From: Alkalihalobacillus pseudalcaliphilus
GTDB lineage: Bacteria; Bacillota; Bacilli; Bacillales; Bacillaceae_D
DNA: 64,000 nucleotides
Direction: 5' to 3'
Assembly: GCA_001038565.1 (NCBI GenBank)
Contig: LFJO01000001.1
Span: forward strand, 246,480 to 310,479
The notes under the pieces are model-generated. The model was given only the letters and a program-made list of their open reading frames with translations. It was not told the origin of the DNA and ran no database searches. The position numbers and the translations under genes are program-made. Positions 1 to 8,873 of this stretch are shown here, piece after piece (position 1 is the stretch's first letter; each line of letters begins with the position of its first letter).

Positions 1-246
1 CCACCTGGAATCCGTCAGTCCTTAGTCGTTCGATTGAATAAAGCAGAGGAATCTCTTTTAAAAGCCAAGCAATTCCTAGAGGATGGACAGGAGAGAAAGG
101 CACTTCAAGAAAAAGAAAAAGCTCGGTCGGCTTTAGAAAAATTTACAGACCACGTGCAGAGACATGAAGGCAACCATATTAAAAAAGAACATGCAAAAAA
201 ACTCGTAAATAAAGCAGATAACTTAAAGAGTTTGCTAGATTTATAA
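1..246 (+). CDS. C-terminal fragment of a protein with a FIMAH-like helical domain (partial)
   Basis: The reading frame is open from base 1 to the TAA at 244-246, so this is the 3' end of a gene that starts upstream of the window. The 81 visible residues are charged and helical (IRQSLVVRLNKAEESLLKAK, then HVQRHEG and a closing helix rich in Lys). This layout resembles the small C-terminal domain called FIMAH, found at the end of secreted enzymes and surface proteins of Bacillaceae; that link is from memory and moderate. A TTG at 34 could in principle start a 70-residue protein, but the frame continues in good register before it and no ribosome site precedes it. The parent enzyme cannot be named from this piece. 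A strong terminator follows directly. Confidence 0.6.
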   Translation, partial: PPGIRQSLVVRLNKAEESLLKAKQFLEDGQERKALQEKEKARSALEKFTDHVQRHEGNHIKKEHAKKLVNKADNLKSLLDL

Positions 247-253
247 GAATTTG

Positions 254-294
254 AATAAGCTACCCCCTGATTAAACGAGGGGGTGGCTTATTTT
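254..294 (+). terminator. Rho-independent terminator after the FIMAH-domain gene
   Basis: A 15-bp stem pairs 254-268 with 278-292 (one G-U pair), with a CCCCCT/AGGGGG core and a 9-base loop, followed by a T-rich tail. It lies 8 bases after the stop and separates this gene from the glycan cluster. Confidence 0.85.
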
Positions 295-321
295 AGATGT
301 CAGAATATTTACGAAAAAATG

Positions 322-350
322 TTTACAAAGCTAGAGGTGGTCGTTATAAT
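322..350 (+). promoter_or_regulatory. Sigma-A promoter of the glycan-utilisation cluster
   Basis: TTTACA at 322-327 and TATAAT at 345-350 are separated by 17 bases, a near-consensus housekeeping promoter. It is the only obvious strong promoter ahead of the twelve co-directional genes from 429 to 14196. Its -10 hexamer is covered by an inverted repeat (346-370). Confidence 0.75.
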
Positions 351-370
351 TGGAGGTATAATCCAATTAT
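346..370. promoter_or_regulatory. Inverted-repeat operator candidate overlapping the -10
   Basis: ATAATTGGA (346-354) and TCCAATTAT (362-370) are perfect 9-bp inverted arms around a 7-base spacer. A repressor here would cover the -10 and start point. The RpiR-type regulator encoded inside the same cluster (2865-3731) is the natural candidate; that link is inference. Confidence 0.5.
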
Positions 371-428
371 TTTATAAGTTATGGAGGATTATTCCTCTTT
401 TATTCTGTTGCGGAATGAGGTGGTAAGT

Positions 429-1097
429 ATGAATCAAGACCAGTTTATGAATGGCTTTTATAAATTTTCTATCATGTTTATGAGATTAGCTTACGTCAAC
501 CTTTTATGGCTCCTCTTCATGGCTGCTGGACTTATTTTATTCGGTTTTTTCCCAGCTACAATCGCTTTATATACCGTGGTTAGACAATGGGTTCGTGGCA
601 ATCTTGACGTACCAGTCTTCCAAACTTTTTTCCAAACCTTTAAAAGTGAATTTGTTAAAGGGAATGCAATGGGACTTGTTTACTTTGTCATTGGTTTTAT
701 TTTGTATATTGATATTTTATATTTTTCTTCGCCTACAACCATTACCTCTTTGATTTTTTATTACTTCTTCTGGGTTGTCACTTTTATTTATTTACTGGTA
801 GGTTTCTTTATATTTCCTGTCTATGTTCAATATCAACAGAAGTGGTGGAATTATTTTCGAACCTCCATTTTTATCATGTTAATGAATCCGGTTGTTGTCA
901 TCTCCTACATTCTCTTAATAGGTAGTACGGGAATTATTATGAGAGCTTTACCGGGGTTAATCCCACTATTTTCAGGAAGTGCACTTGCTTTTGCTTTATG
1001 TATGATTAGCCAGCGTGGCTTTAGGAAAATGGAGCAAATACAAGAGGAAAGAGAGCAACCTAATAGCAGAACAAAAATAAGTACGTCCGTAAGATAA
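429..1097 (+). CDS. DUF624 (YesL-like) membrane protein
   Basis: A 222-residue integral membrane protein with about five hydrophobic segments. The opening (FMNGFYKFS, then RLAYVNLLWLLF and GFFPATIALYTVVRQW) is the recognisable start of the DUF624 / YesL family. Members often sit in carbohydrate gene clusters with LplB/LplC-type importers, as here; their exact job is not established. An in-frame ATG at 381 exists, but the ATG at 429 is preferred because GAGGTGG at 417-423 is correctly spaced and the family begins at this point. It is the first gene of the cluster. A role as an accessory to sugar uptake is inference. Confidence 0.75.
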   Translation: MNQDQFMNGFYKFSIMFMRLAYVNLLWLLFMAAGLILFGFFPATIALYTVVRQWVRGNLDVPVFQTFFQTFKSEFVKGNAMGLVYFVIGFILYIDILYFSSPTTITSLIFYYFFWVVTFIYLLVGFFIFPVYVQYQQKWWNYFRTSIFIMLMNPVVVISYILLIGSTGIIMRALPGLIPLFSGSALAFALCMISQRGFRKMEQIQEEREQPNSRTKISTSVR

Positions 1098-1117
1098 GAA
1101 AACAGAGGTTGGGGTGA

Positions 1118-1840
1118 GTGTCGTTGAATCAAGATTTATTTCTACAAGAAATAAAAGGCCAGTTAATCGTTTCCTGTCAGGCCTTACCTGGAGAGCCGTT
1201 ATACGGAGCGGATCATATGGCAAAGATGGCTTTGGCTGCTAAGCAAGGTGGTGCAGCAGCGATAAGAGCTAATAGTGTGACTGATATACTTGCGATCAAA
1301 GCAGAGGTGGATTTACCTGTAATCGGGTTAATTAAGCAAAATTACAAAGATAGTCCGGTATTTATTACACCAACAAAAAAAGAAGTGCAGTTATTGATAG
1401 AAGCCGAAGTGGATGTGATTGCCATTGAAGCAACCTTTCAAGAAAGGCCAAATCAAGAACGCTTTGAAGAGTTAATTGATTTGGTTAGAAATTCTTGTAA
1501 TAGCTTGATTATGGCGGATGTTTCAACGTATGAAGAAGGGTTTAAGGCAATAGAGCTTGGGGTTGACCTCATCTCTACAACGTTATCAAGTTATACCTCT
1601 TATACAAAGGAACGGGAAATACCGGATTTGCCGTTAATTGAACGATTATCTCAACAGTCACCCATTCCTATTATTGCAGAAGGAAATATTAAAACGCCGG
1701 AAGAGGCAGCGAAGGCCATACATGCTGGAGCCTATGCTGTAGTTGTAGGTGCTGCTATTACGAGGCCACAAATTATTACAAAAAGCTTCTATGAGGCTGT
1801 TCAAGAAGCAAGCGTAGGGTTGAATGTGAAGCGTTCCTAG
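1118..1840 (+). CDS. nanE: N-acetylmannosamine-6-phosphate 2-epimerase
   Basis: NanE converts ManNAc-6-phosphate to GlcNAc-6-phosphate in the cytoplasm. The 240-residue length fits a single TIM barrel. Visible family motifs are the GGAAAIRANS segment near residue 45, GLIKQ near 70 (the Lys region used in catalysis), the FITPT strand, MADVSTYEEG and, at the phosphate-binding end, EGNIKTPEEA and VVVGAAITRP. The GTG at 1118 is taken as start; a TTG at 1124 behind GGGGTGAG is a close alternative. There is no NanA lyase in the window, so ManNAc is likely delivered directly, not from sialic acid (inference). The ROK kinase at the end of the cluster could supply its phosphorylated substrate. Confidence 0.88.
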   Translation: MSLNQDLFLQEIKGQLIVSCQALPGEPLYGADHMAKMALAAKQGGAAAIRANSVTDILAIKAEVDLPVIGLIKQNYKDSPVFITPTKKEVQLLIEAEVDVIAIEATFQERPNQERFEELIDLVRNSCNSLIMADVSTYEEGFKAIELGVDLISTTLSSYTSYTKEREIPDLPLIERLSQQSPIPIIAEGNIKTPEEAAKAIHAGAYAVVVGAAITRPQIITKSFYEAVQEASVGLNVKRS

Positions 1841-1891
1841 GAATGAGTGCTGTAATATCGAACCAAACTCCACATGAAGGGGGTAGCGTGT

Positions 1892-2839
1892 ATGCGTTTC
1901 ATTAACCAAACAATAGAAGAGCTAGAATCCTATATACCGATTGTGGAAAAAACAAAGAAGTATGACTTATTTTGGGAACAAACAATGAATGCAGTAAGAA
2001 AGAAATCCATTCATGAACAGATGACGAAAATTGATTATCCGATTAAACAAATAGAGGCATTTGATGTTACATACCAAGGGTTTGATGAAACGCCTTTGAA
2101 GGGGTTTTATATTAGACCTACGCAGTTTGAAGGCTTATTGCCTTGTCTTGTCATTTATCATGGCTATGCAGGTCATAAAAATTCTGTCTCTCATTATATG
2201 AAATGGTTGATTCAAGGTTACGCTGTCTTTGCTGTTGATAGTCGTGGTCAAGGTAGAAGTGCCGATTATTCCCCCTATTCTAGTGATGAATTAGGAAGCT
2301 GGGTAGTGAAGGGGATTTTAGATAAAGAGGAATATTACTATCGTAAAGCCTACGTAGATTCAGTGAAGGCACTCGATTTTATCGAGACAAGACCAGAAAT
2401 TGATCAAAAGAGAATCGCTGTGATGGGGGCAAGTATGGGTGGAGGCCTTACCTTAGCCGTTGCGGCGTTAGATGACCGCCCGAAATTAGCGATTGCCGAC
2501 GTTCCGAATATGTGTAACATCGAGCTAACGATGAAGCAGAAGTTTGAAGGGTCTTTTAATATAGTCGAGCAATTCCTTCATCGGCATCCGCAATGGATTG
2601 AGCAGGTCTATGATACATTGTCTTATTTTGATCATATTCATCTGAGCCAACATATTAGCTGCAGAGTAAGGATTTCAGTTGGACTGAAAGATTTAATTTG
2701 TCCGCCGATGCCGATTTATGGTGTTTACAATCTAATCAAAAGCGAGAAGTCTATCGAGGCGTACCCATTCTCTGGACATGATATGGCTATCATCTCACAT
2801 ATGGACAAAACACTTGCCTTTGTTAACCGATATTTATAA
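1892..2839 (+). CDS. Acetyl xylan esterase / cephalosporin-C deacetylase family esterase
   Basis: A 315-residue alpha/beta hydrolase of the AXE1 (CE7) family, which removes acetyl esters from sugars and works in the cytoplasm as there is no signal peptide. The expected landmarks are present: YHGYAGHK for the oxyanion region, DSRGQGRS, the nucleophile elbow GASMGGG, then DLICPP with the acid and SGHDM with the catalytic His. The ATG at 1892 is chosen over the in-frame ATG at 1874 because AAGGGGG (1877-1883) is properly spaced for it. Inside this cluster it would strip O-acetyl groups from imported oligosaccharides before the glycosidase acts (inference). Confidence 0.85.
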   Translation: MRFINQTIEELESYIPIVEKTKKYDLFWEQTMNAVRKKSIHEQMTKIDYPIKQIEAFDVTYQGFDETPLKGFYIRPTQFEGLLPCLVIYHGYAGHKNSVSHYMKWLIQGYAVFAVDSRGQGRSADYSPYSSDELGSWVVKGILDKEEYYYRKAYVDSVKALDFIETRPEIDQKRIAVMGASMGGGLTLAVAALDDRPKLAIADVPNMCNIELTMKQKFEGSFNIVEQFLHRHPQWIEQVYDTLSYFDHIHLSQHISCRVRISVGLKDLICPPMPIYGVYNLIKSEKSIEAYPFSGHDMAIISHMDKTLAFVNRYL

Positions 2840-2864
2840 AAAAGTAGTTAAAGGATGATAGTGA

Positions 2865-3731
2865 ATGGAAAAAATAGGATTTTCAATTAGTCCAGAGATG
2901 ATGATAACGAGTATTGCTAGCTCATTAACAAAATCAGAACAAAAGGTGGCAGAGGTTGTAAAAAATAGTATGAAGGACGTTGTCTATTGGTCTGTCTCGG
3001 ATTTAGCAGAGCATGCACAGGTAGGTGAAACGACCGTTATTCGATTTTGTAGGAGATTAGGATATCGAGGTTATCAAGATTTTAAATTAGCGGTTGCCCA
3101 AAGTACAAATGAACACCAAACCGGTGCTGTGGAAGTGGAAGAGGTTCATGAATCTGATAGCGCAGAGAGTCTCGCTAAAAAAGTCACTTCGGCGAATACG
3201 AATATGCTTCAAAATACACAAAAGCTTGTTGATCCGAATGCAATAGCACAAGTAACTAAGAAGATTATTTCCTCTAACCAGATTTTTATATTTGGAGTAG
3301 GTGCTTCTGGAATCATGGCCCAGCAAGCACAGTACCGGTTAATGCGGTTAGGTTACCGGAGTCTAACCGCAGCTGATGCCCATTTAATAGCAATGAATTG
3401 TTCGTTAACTGGGCCAAAGGATGTAGTGATTGCTATTACGACATCAGGGAGCACAAAGGATCTTGTAGATGGTATTAAAATTGCCAAAGAAAAAGGAGCC
3501 TTTATCATTTGTATTACGAATCATTTGAAATCACCGATTACGAAGTATAGCGATGTTGTTTTATTAACATCTTCTAAAGAGAGTCCGTTACACGGTGGTG
3601 CTTTATCATCGCTAATTTCACAGATGCATGTTTTAGATATTTTAACAAGGTATATTGAATTCCAAGACAAAGATCGTTCACAGAAGGCTTTGAAAAATAC
3701 CGCCAAATCTGTTTCCGACAAGTTATACTAG
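2865..3731 (+). CDS. RpiR-family transcriptional regulator (HTH plus SIS domain)
   Basis: A 288-residue RpiR/MurR-type regulator. Residues about 1-80 form the HTH_6 domain (TKSEQKVAEVV, then VGETTVIRFCRRLGYRGYQDFK). Residues about 125-260 form a sugar-phosphate-binding SIS domain (IFIFGVGASG, VVIAITTSGSTKDLVDGI). Such proteins repress or activate amino-sugar catabolic genes in response to a phosphosugar. Since NanE, a ROK kinase and a GH3 share its operon, GlcNAc-6P, ManNAc-6P or a related phosphosugar is the probable effector (inference). The inverted repeat at 346-370 is its likely operator. MurR is a relative, but no murQ or murP is present, so MurNAc is not specifically supported. Confidence 0.88.
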   Translation: MEKIGFSISPEMMITSIASSLTKSEQKVAEVVKNSMKDVVYWSVSDLAEHAQVGETTVIRFCRRLGYRGYQDFKLAVAQSTNEHQTGAVEVEEVHESDSAESLAKKVTSANTNMLQNTQKLVDPNAIAQVTKKIISSNQIFIFGVGASGIMAQQAQYRLMRLGYRSLTAADAHLIAMNCSLTGPKDVVIAITTSGSTKDLVDGIKIAKEKGAFIICITNHLKSPITKYSDVVLLTSSKESPLHGGALSSLISQMHVLDILTRYIEFQDKDRSQKALKNTAKSVSDKLY

Positions 3732-3742
3732 GGGGTTTGACG

Positions 3743-5317
3743 ATGGATGTAGAATTGAAAGCGGATATTGTTATCATCGGTGGAAGTACAGGAGGGTGTG
3801 CAGCTGCATTAGCAGCTGCACGGTCTGGAGCGAAAGTTATTATGACAGAGGAAACGAAGTGGATTGGTGGTCAGTTGACAAGTCAAGCGGTGCCACCAGA
3901 TGAGCATCGTTGGATTGAAAGCTTTGGCTGTACAAGGAGCTACCGTCATTTTAGGAATAGATTAAGAAGTTATTATCAGGACCATTTTCCACTTACTTCA
4001 AAAGCTAGAGAACAAGCACAATTTAATCCAGGAAATGCAATTGTAAGCCGTATTGCATGTGAGCCAAGAACGGCATTAGCTGTATTTGATGAAATGTTAG
4101 CTCCATTTATTCACTCGGGTCGAATTACTCTTTTACTCGAATCTAAAGTACATCATGTAGAAACTGACGAAGATGATGTGCGAATGGTTGAGGTTGAACA
4201 TGTTGTGACGAAAGAAAAGAAGCAACTACTAGCACCCTATTTTATAGATGCAACAGATTGTGGAGATGTACTTCCACTAGCAGGGGCGGAATATGTAACG
4301 GGATCAGAGTCACAAAGTGATACAGGGGAGCCGCATGCACTTAGTGGAGAAGCAGACCCCATGGATATGCAAGCATTTACTCAATGCTTTGGCTTAGATT
4401 ATGTAGAAGGGGAAGATTTTACAATTGAAAAACCTAAAGATTATTCATTTTGGTCTTCCTACCAAGCGGATTTTTGGCCGAACAAGCTTTTAGATTGGAC
4501 GGCCGTCAATCCGGTTACTTTAGAGGCAAACACGTATGGATTCTTCAAAGGTGAGGCAGCCTTTCCATTATGGGAGTATCGTCGAGTCATTGATAAAGAG
4601 AATTTCAGGGCTGGCTTTTTTGAAGGTGATATTTCTTTAATTAATTGGCCACAAAATGATTATTGGTTAGGGCCGATTATTGATGTTGAAGAGGAAGAAA
4701 GAGTGAAGCATCTGAATCAAGCTAAGCAGCTCTCACTATCGCTCTTATATTGGTTACAGACAGAAGCACCTAGACCAGATGGCAAGTTTGGTTATCGTGG
4801 CTTAAGACTGCGTAAAGATGTGGTTGGTACGGAAGATGGAATGGCTATGTATCCCTACATTCGTGAATCACGAAGAATGAAAACTGAATTTACCGTTTTA
4901 GAACAACATATTAGTGCGGATGTTCGTGGTGATTTAGGGGCTGAAAATTTTGAAGATTCTGTCGGCATTGGCAGTTATCGTATTGATCTGCACCCAAGCA
5001 CAGGGCAGCGCTCATTTATTGATATTTCAAGCTTGCCTTTTCAGGTTCCACTTGGGAGCTTGATTCATGTAAGAATGAATAACCTCTTACCGGCTTCTAA
5101 GAATTTAGGGGTAACCCATATCACTAACGGGTGTTACCGCTTACATCCTGTCGAGTGGAATATTGGTGAGGTGAGTGGCTTACTTGCTGCTTACTGTATA
5201 AGGAATCAAACAAGCCCAAGGCAGGTTAGAAACACTGCAGCACTTTTACAAGATTTCCAGCAACTCTTACAAGCAGAGGGGATTGAACTAAAATGGCCGA
5301 CTGTACATGCCGTTTAA
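3743..5317 (+). CDS. FAD-dependent oxidoreductase (FAD_oxidored family)
   Basis: A 524-residue flavoprotein. The N-terminus carries the dinucleotide-binding fold DIVIIGGSTGGCAAALAAA (residues about 8-26) and then GGQLTSQAVPP, a segment typical of the PF12831-type oxidoreductases found in polysaccharide-utilisation clusters and sometimes labelled xanthan-lyase-associated. No signal peptide is seen, so it should act in the cytoplasm. The ATG at 3743 follows AGGGGG by seven bases; the TTG at 3737 is rejected. It overlaps the RpiR stop region and runs straight into the permease gene. Its substrate is unknown; oxidation of a sugar hydroxyl ahead of glycosidic cleavage is one possibility (speculative). 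Confidence 0.8.
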   Translation: MDVELKADIVIIGGSTGGCAAALAAARSGAKVIMTEETKWIGGQLTSQAVPPDEHRWIESFGCTRSYRHFRNRLRSYYQDHFPLTSKAREQAQFNPGNAIVSRIACEPRTALAVFDEMLAPFIHSGRITLLLESKVHHVETDEDDVRMVEVEHVVTKEKKQLLAPYFIDATDCGDVLPLAGAEYVTGSESQSDTGEPHALSGEADPMDMQAFTQCFGLDYVEGEDFTIEKPKDYSFWSSYQADFWPNKLLDWTAVNPVTLEANTYGFFKGEAAFPLWEYRRVIDKENFRAGFFEGDISLINWPQNDYWLGPIIDVEEEERVKHLNQAKQLSLSLLYWLQTEAPRPDGKFGYRGLRLRKDVVGTEDGMAMYPYIRESRRMKTEFTVLEQHISADVRGDLGAENFEDSVGIGSYRIDLHPSTGQRSFIDISSLPFQVPLGSLIHVRMNNLLPASKNLGVTHITNGCYRLHPVEWNIGEVSGLLAAYCIRNQTSPRQVRNTAALLQDFQQLLQAEGIELKWPTVHAV

Positions 5318-5338
5318 TTGGCCGAGAAGGAGGGGGAA

Positions 5339-6304
5339 ATGGCAGAACCATCCGTATTAGATGCAAACAAGCCACATAACGCATTACCCAAAAAAGTAAC
5401 ACCAAAGAAAAAGAATGTCTTAATCAAACATTGGGATTTGTATTTAATTATGGTTCCGGGCATTCTATTTTTCCTCATATATAGGTATGTCCCGATGTGG
5501 GGAGTGGTCATTGCTTTTCAAGATTATAGTGTATTTGCAGGAATCAGCGGAAGTGAATGGGTAGGCTGGAAACACTTTGAGCGTATGTTTGAAACGGAGG
5601 AATTTTATCGAATTTTCTCTAACACATTACTTATTAGCTTATATAAATTATTTTGGGGTTTCCCAGCTCCTATTATTGTTGCTCTTATGTTAAATGAGCT
5701 TAGGAACATGTTATATAAACGTACGATTCAAACCGTCATTTATATGCCACATTTCCTATCTTGGGTTATTGTTGGCGGTATTATGATTAACATTCTTGAA
5801 CCATCTACGGGTATTATTAATCAATTTATTTCGTTCTTAGGGTTTGAACCGATATATTTTATTGCTGATGATAGCTGGTTTAGAACGGTTTTAGTGACGA
5901 GTGATCTTTGGAAAAGTGTTGGTTGGGGTACAATTCTCTATTTAGCGGCGTTAGCGGGTATTAACCCTCAATTGTATGAAGCCGCACGAGTAGATGGAGC
6001 AAATAAATGGCAACAAACATGGCACATTACATTACCTAGCTTATTACCAACGATTGTTATTCTGTTTATCTTACAAATGGGAAATATATTAGAAGTTGGC
6101 TTTGAACAAGTGTTTATCCTGCTAAACCCGCTTGTATATAATGTCGGTGATGTCTTTGAAACCTATGTATACCGAGTCGGGATTACACAAGGACAGTTTA
6201 GCTATACAACAGCAGTAGGGCTGTTTAAATCAGTCATTGCCTTAATCCTCGTAGTTGGGGCAAATAAGATAGCGAAAAAGTTAGGCCAAAACGGATTATG
6301 GTAA
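5339..6304 (+). CDS. Sugar ABC transporter permease, LplB type
   Basis: A 321-residue inner component of a CUT1-class importer. After a short charged N-terminus (PKKKN) come six hydrophobic segments, starting LYLIMVPGILFFLIYRYVPMWG, which is the LplB signature. The cytoplasmic EAA loop is visible as EAARVDGANKWQQTWHITLP. The ATG at 5339 sits behind AAGGAGGGGG; the upstream in-frame TTG at 5318 is not used. It pairs with the next permease and the lipoprotein downstream. No ATPase gene accompanies them, so a shared MsmX-like ATPase encoded elsewhere is expected. Confidence 0.87.
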   Translation: MAEPSVLDANKPHNALPKKVTPKKKNVLIKHWDLYLIMVPGILFFLIYRYVPMWGVVIAFQDYSVFAGISGSEWVGWKHFERMFETEEFYRIFSNTLLISLYKLFWGFPAPIIVALMLNELRNMLYKRTIQTVIYMPHFLSWVIVGGIMINILEPSTGIINQFISFLGFEPIYFIADDSWFRTVLVTSDLWKSVGWGTILYLAALAGINPQLYEAARVDGANKWQQTWHITLPSLLPTIVILFILQMGNILEVGFEQVFILLNPLVYNVGDVFETYVYRVGITQGQFSYTTAVGLFKSVIALILVVGANKIAKKLGQNGLW

Positions 6305-6316
6305 GGAGGGAAAAGC

Positions 6317-7192
6317 ATGTCAGTCCATCAAACAACAGGTGAAAAAGCATTTTCAGTGTTTAACATCATCTTTTTAGGTGCCTTTGCCCTAATTTGCCTT
6401 TTCCCTTTTATCCATGTCATTGCACAATCATTGAGTAGCCATCGGGCGATCGTATCTGGTGAAGTTATTTTCTTCCCGATAGATATTACCTTTCATGCTT
6501 ATAAAGAAGTATTTATGGATGCTCATTTCATTAATTCATTTGTTATGAGTATTCTTAGAACCGTAGTGGGTACGTTTTTTAACGTATTTTTTACATGCTT
6601 GATGGCTTACCCGCTCTCGAAAACGTATATCAAAGGTAGGGGACTCATACTATTTCTAGTCGTTTTCACGATGTTATTTAATGGAGGAATGATTCCAACC
6701 TATCTCGTCGTGCGAGAAACAGGTTTATTAAACTCATTTTGGGTTTACATTATCCCCTCTTTAATTAGTGCGTTTAATTTAATCATTGTTAAAAATTTCT
6801 TTCAAAGTGTACCGCAGGAGTTGGAGGAGTCAGCGAGAATTGATGGTGCCTCTAATATTCGGATATTATTTAGGATCGTCATTCCTCTTTCCATGCCGGT
6901 TATTGCAACGATAGGTCTGTTTCATGCTGTATTCCATTGGAATTCATTTTTTGATGCGGTTATCTATATTAGTGATCGAAATCTGTATCCTTTACAAGTT
7001 TACTTGAGAGAGTTAATTCAATTTGATCAATCAGAAATCAGTTTAAGAGATAATTTTGAACAGCAGTTGATTGCAACTGAATCATTAAAAGCAGCGGCAT
7101 TAATTGCGAGTACCGTACCGATCCTTATTGTTTATCCGTTTTTACAGAAGTATTTTGTGAAGGGTGTCATGCTTGGTTCTGTTAAAGGTTAA
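6317..7192 (+). CDS. Sugar ABC transporter permease, LplC type
   Basis: A 291-residue MalG/LplC-class permease with six membrane segments. It opens with FSVFNIIFLGAFALICLFPF and HVIAQSLSS, contains TMLFNGGMIPTYLVVRETG, and has the EAA loop ELEESARIDGASNIRILFRI that contacts the ATPase. It ends in KYFVKGVMLGSVKG, the usual end of this subfamily. The ATG follows AAGGAGGGAAAAGC. It lies 12 bases after the LplB-type gene and forms the membrane channel with it for import of a complex oligosaccharide. Confidence 0.88.
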   Translation: MSVHQTTGEKAFSVFNIIFLGAFALICLFPFIHVIAQSLSSHRAIVSGEVIFFPIDITFHAYKEVFMDAHFINSFVMSILRTVVGTFFNVFFTCLMAYPLSKTYIKGRGLILFLVVFTMLFNGGMIPTYLVVRETGLLNSFWVYIIPSLISAFNLIIVKNFFQSVPQELEESARIDGASNIRILFRIVIPLSMPVIATIGLFHAVFHWNSFFDAVIYISDRNLYPLQVYLRELIQFDQSEISLRDNFEQQLIATESLKAAALIASTVPILIVYPFLQKYFVKGVMLGSVKG

Positions 7193-7284
7193 AACCTAGG
7201 AGGTGATGGTCATGGGGGTTAATACATCATAATCATTCTTGATTCATAGCCCAAAAACAATCGAAAAATAAGGGGGAATTAAAG

Positions 7285-8796
7285 GTGAGAAGAAAAGTGT
7301 TTTTTGCCATCTTTGTCTTAATTTCATTACTTGTTATTGCAGCTTGTTCACCAAGTGGTAGTGACGAAACTGGTGGAGATGACCCATCAGATGCAGATAA
7401 TGAAGATGCGGAAGACGAAGTAGTTCAAGAGTTACGTTCCATTGAAATTGTCGTTAATAACTATGGTCGAAGTTTCCCTAGTGGATTAGACGAGGAAAAC
7501 AATCCATATTTAGACTTTATTGAAGAGCACACTAACTTAGATATTTCCGTACAAATCCCTCCTGCAGAAGGCTATATGGAGAGATTGAATGTATTAATGG
7601 CAGGGAATGATTTACCAGACTTAATTTATAGCCCTGATGCGACATGGTTTGTGAATTATGTGAATCAAAATGCGTTAACAGATTTAACGGAAATCGTTGA
7701 GCAACATGGTCAAAACCTGTTAGAGCTTATTCCTGAAGAGGCATGGGAAGCCGTGACGATTGATGGAAGTATTTATGCGATTCCGCATATTCTGCAAGAG
7801 CAAGGAACAGAGATTATGTATATTAGGCAGGATTGGTTAAATGAACTAGAGCTTGAGCAACCTGAAACTCTAGATGAATATGTAGATGTCTTACATCAAT
7901 TTAAAGAACACTATAATAATGTTGGTTATATTATGACGGACCAATTAGGAAGAATTGCACCTATCCTTGGGGCTTTTGGTGTCCAACGGAGTCAATGGGT
8001 AGAGCGTGATGGTGAGTTAGTTTATTCCAGTACGACACCTGAAATGAAGGAAGCATTAGCTTTCCTATCTGAGATGTATGCTGACGGTATTTTAGATCGT
8101 GAATTCCCTTCCAATAATTTAACGGTCTTAGGTGAAAAAGTATCCAACGATCGTGCTGGGGTATTCTCAGCAGCTTGGTGGGATACGCGTGGACCTATTT
8201 TAACGAATACACAAAATAATGAAGAAGCAGAATGGGTTTCAATTCCATACCCAGTTGGTCCAAATGGAGATTCCGGAACGGCGGGTAGCCCTCTAGTGCG
8301 TGGTTATAATGCTGTACCAGTAACGAGTGACGAGGCTGAGGCTGTAGTGAGAATGCTAGATTTTATTGTAGCAGACGGATTTAGAGAAATTTTCTTAGGT
8401 TTTGAAGGAGATGTTTGGGAGATTACTGACGGAGTGGCAACAACAGACTTTGAAAAGCATAACGAACATTTATATCGCCAAATGTATACAACGGTTGAGC
8501 CTTTAGATCCTGAAACAACTAAAATCCGTTTAGATTCATTAGGTTTAGAGTTTAATTTGTTTGATAACGTAACGAAAATTGGTGAGAATGCCATTTTCTC
8601 TGAATATAATGGACCGCCGACACGTGCAAGTGGATTATATGGTGGTCAACTAAAAGCCATTGAGGACGAAGTATTTGCTAATATCATCGCAGGTAACAGC
8701 TCCATTGATGCATTTGATGATTTTGTTGAGCGTTGGAATCGCGATGGTGGTCAAGAATGGACGGATGAAGTAAACGAATGGTATAGCAACCGTTAA
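7285..8796 (+). CDS. Extracellular sugar-binding lipoprotein, LplA type
   Basis: A 503-residue solute-binding protein anchored outside the membrane. The GTG start (7285) follows AAGGGGG; a signal peptide ending in the lipobox LVIAAC places the lipidated Cys near residue 21, followed by an acidic Ser/Asp/Glu linker. The body has the family features NPYLDFIEEHTNLD, DLPDLIYS, IYAIPHI, QDWLNELELEQPETLDEY, and a C-terminal EWYSNR. It delivers the glycan to the two preceding permeases. A hairpin terminator sits right after it, so this gene probably accumulates more transcript than those downstream, as usual for binding proteins. Confidence 0.88.
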   Translation: MRRKVFFAIFVLISLLVIAACSPSGSDETGGDDPSDADNEDAEDEVVQELRSIEIVVNNYGRSFPSGLDEENNPYLDFIEEHTNLDISVQIPPAEGYMERLNVLMAGNDLPDLIYSPDATWFVNYVNQNALTDLTEIVEQHGQNLLELIPEEAWEAVTIDGSIYAIPHILQEQGTEIMYIRQDWLNELELEQPETLDEYVDVLHQFKEHYNNVGYIMTDQLGRIAPILGAFGVQRSQWVERDGELVYSSTTPEMKEALAFLSEMYADGILDREFPSNNLTVLGEKVSNDRAGVFSAAWWDTRGPILTNTQNNEEAEWVSIPYPVGPNGDSGTAGSPLVRGYNAVPVTSDEAEAVVRMLDFIVADGFREIFLGFEGDVWEITDGVATTDFEKHNEHLYRQMYTTVEPLDPETTKIRLDSLGLEFNLFDNVTKIGENAIFSEYNGPPTRASGLYGGQLKAIEDEVFANIIAGNSSIDAFDDFVERWNRDGGQEWTDEVNEWYSNR

Positions 8797-8805
8797 TTGA
8801 ATGAT

Positions 8806-8848
8806 GAGATGGTACCTAGTGAACTTTTGTTAGGTACCATTTCTTCTT
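8806..8848 (+). terminator. Internal terminator between the binding protein and the enzyme genes
   Basis: A 13-bp stem pairs 8806-8818 with 8831-8843 (GGTACCTA/TAGGTACC core, one G-U), followed by TTCTT. It follows the lipoprotein gene and lies upstream of five enzyme genes without another clear promoter, which suggests partial read-through. Confidence 0.7.
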
Positions 8849-8873
8849 AGTGACTTAAAGGCAGGGGATATGA

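Noticed and set aside
1..246. Independent 70-residue protein starting at TTG 34
   Set aside because: The frame is open to the window edge and lacks a ribosome site before 34, so a C-terminal fragment is more likely.
7212..7232. Six-codon frame ATG GGG GTT AAT ACA TCA TAA behind AGGAGGTGATGG between lplC and lplA genes
   Set aside because: The ribosome site is striking, but a six-codon product cannot be supported as a gene; it could be a leader peptide and is noted only.
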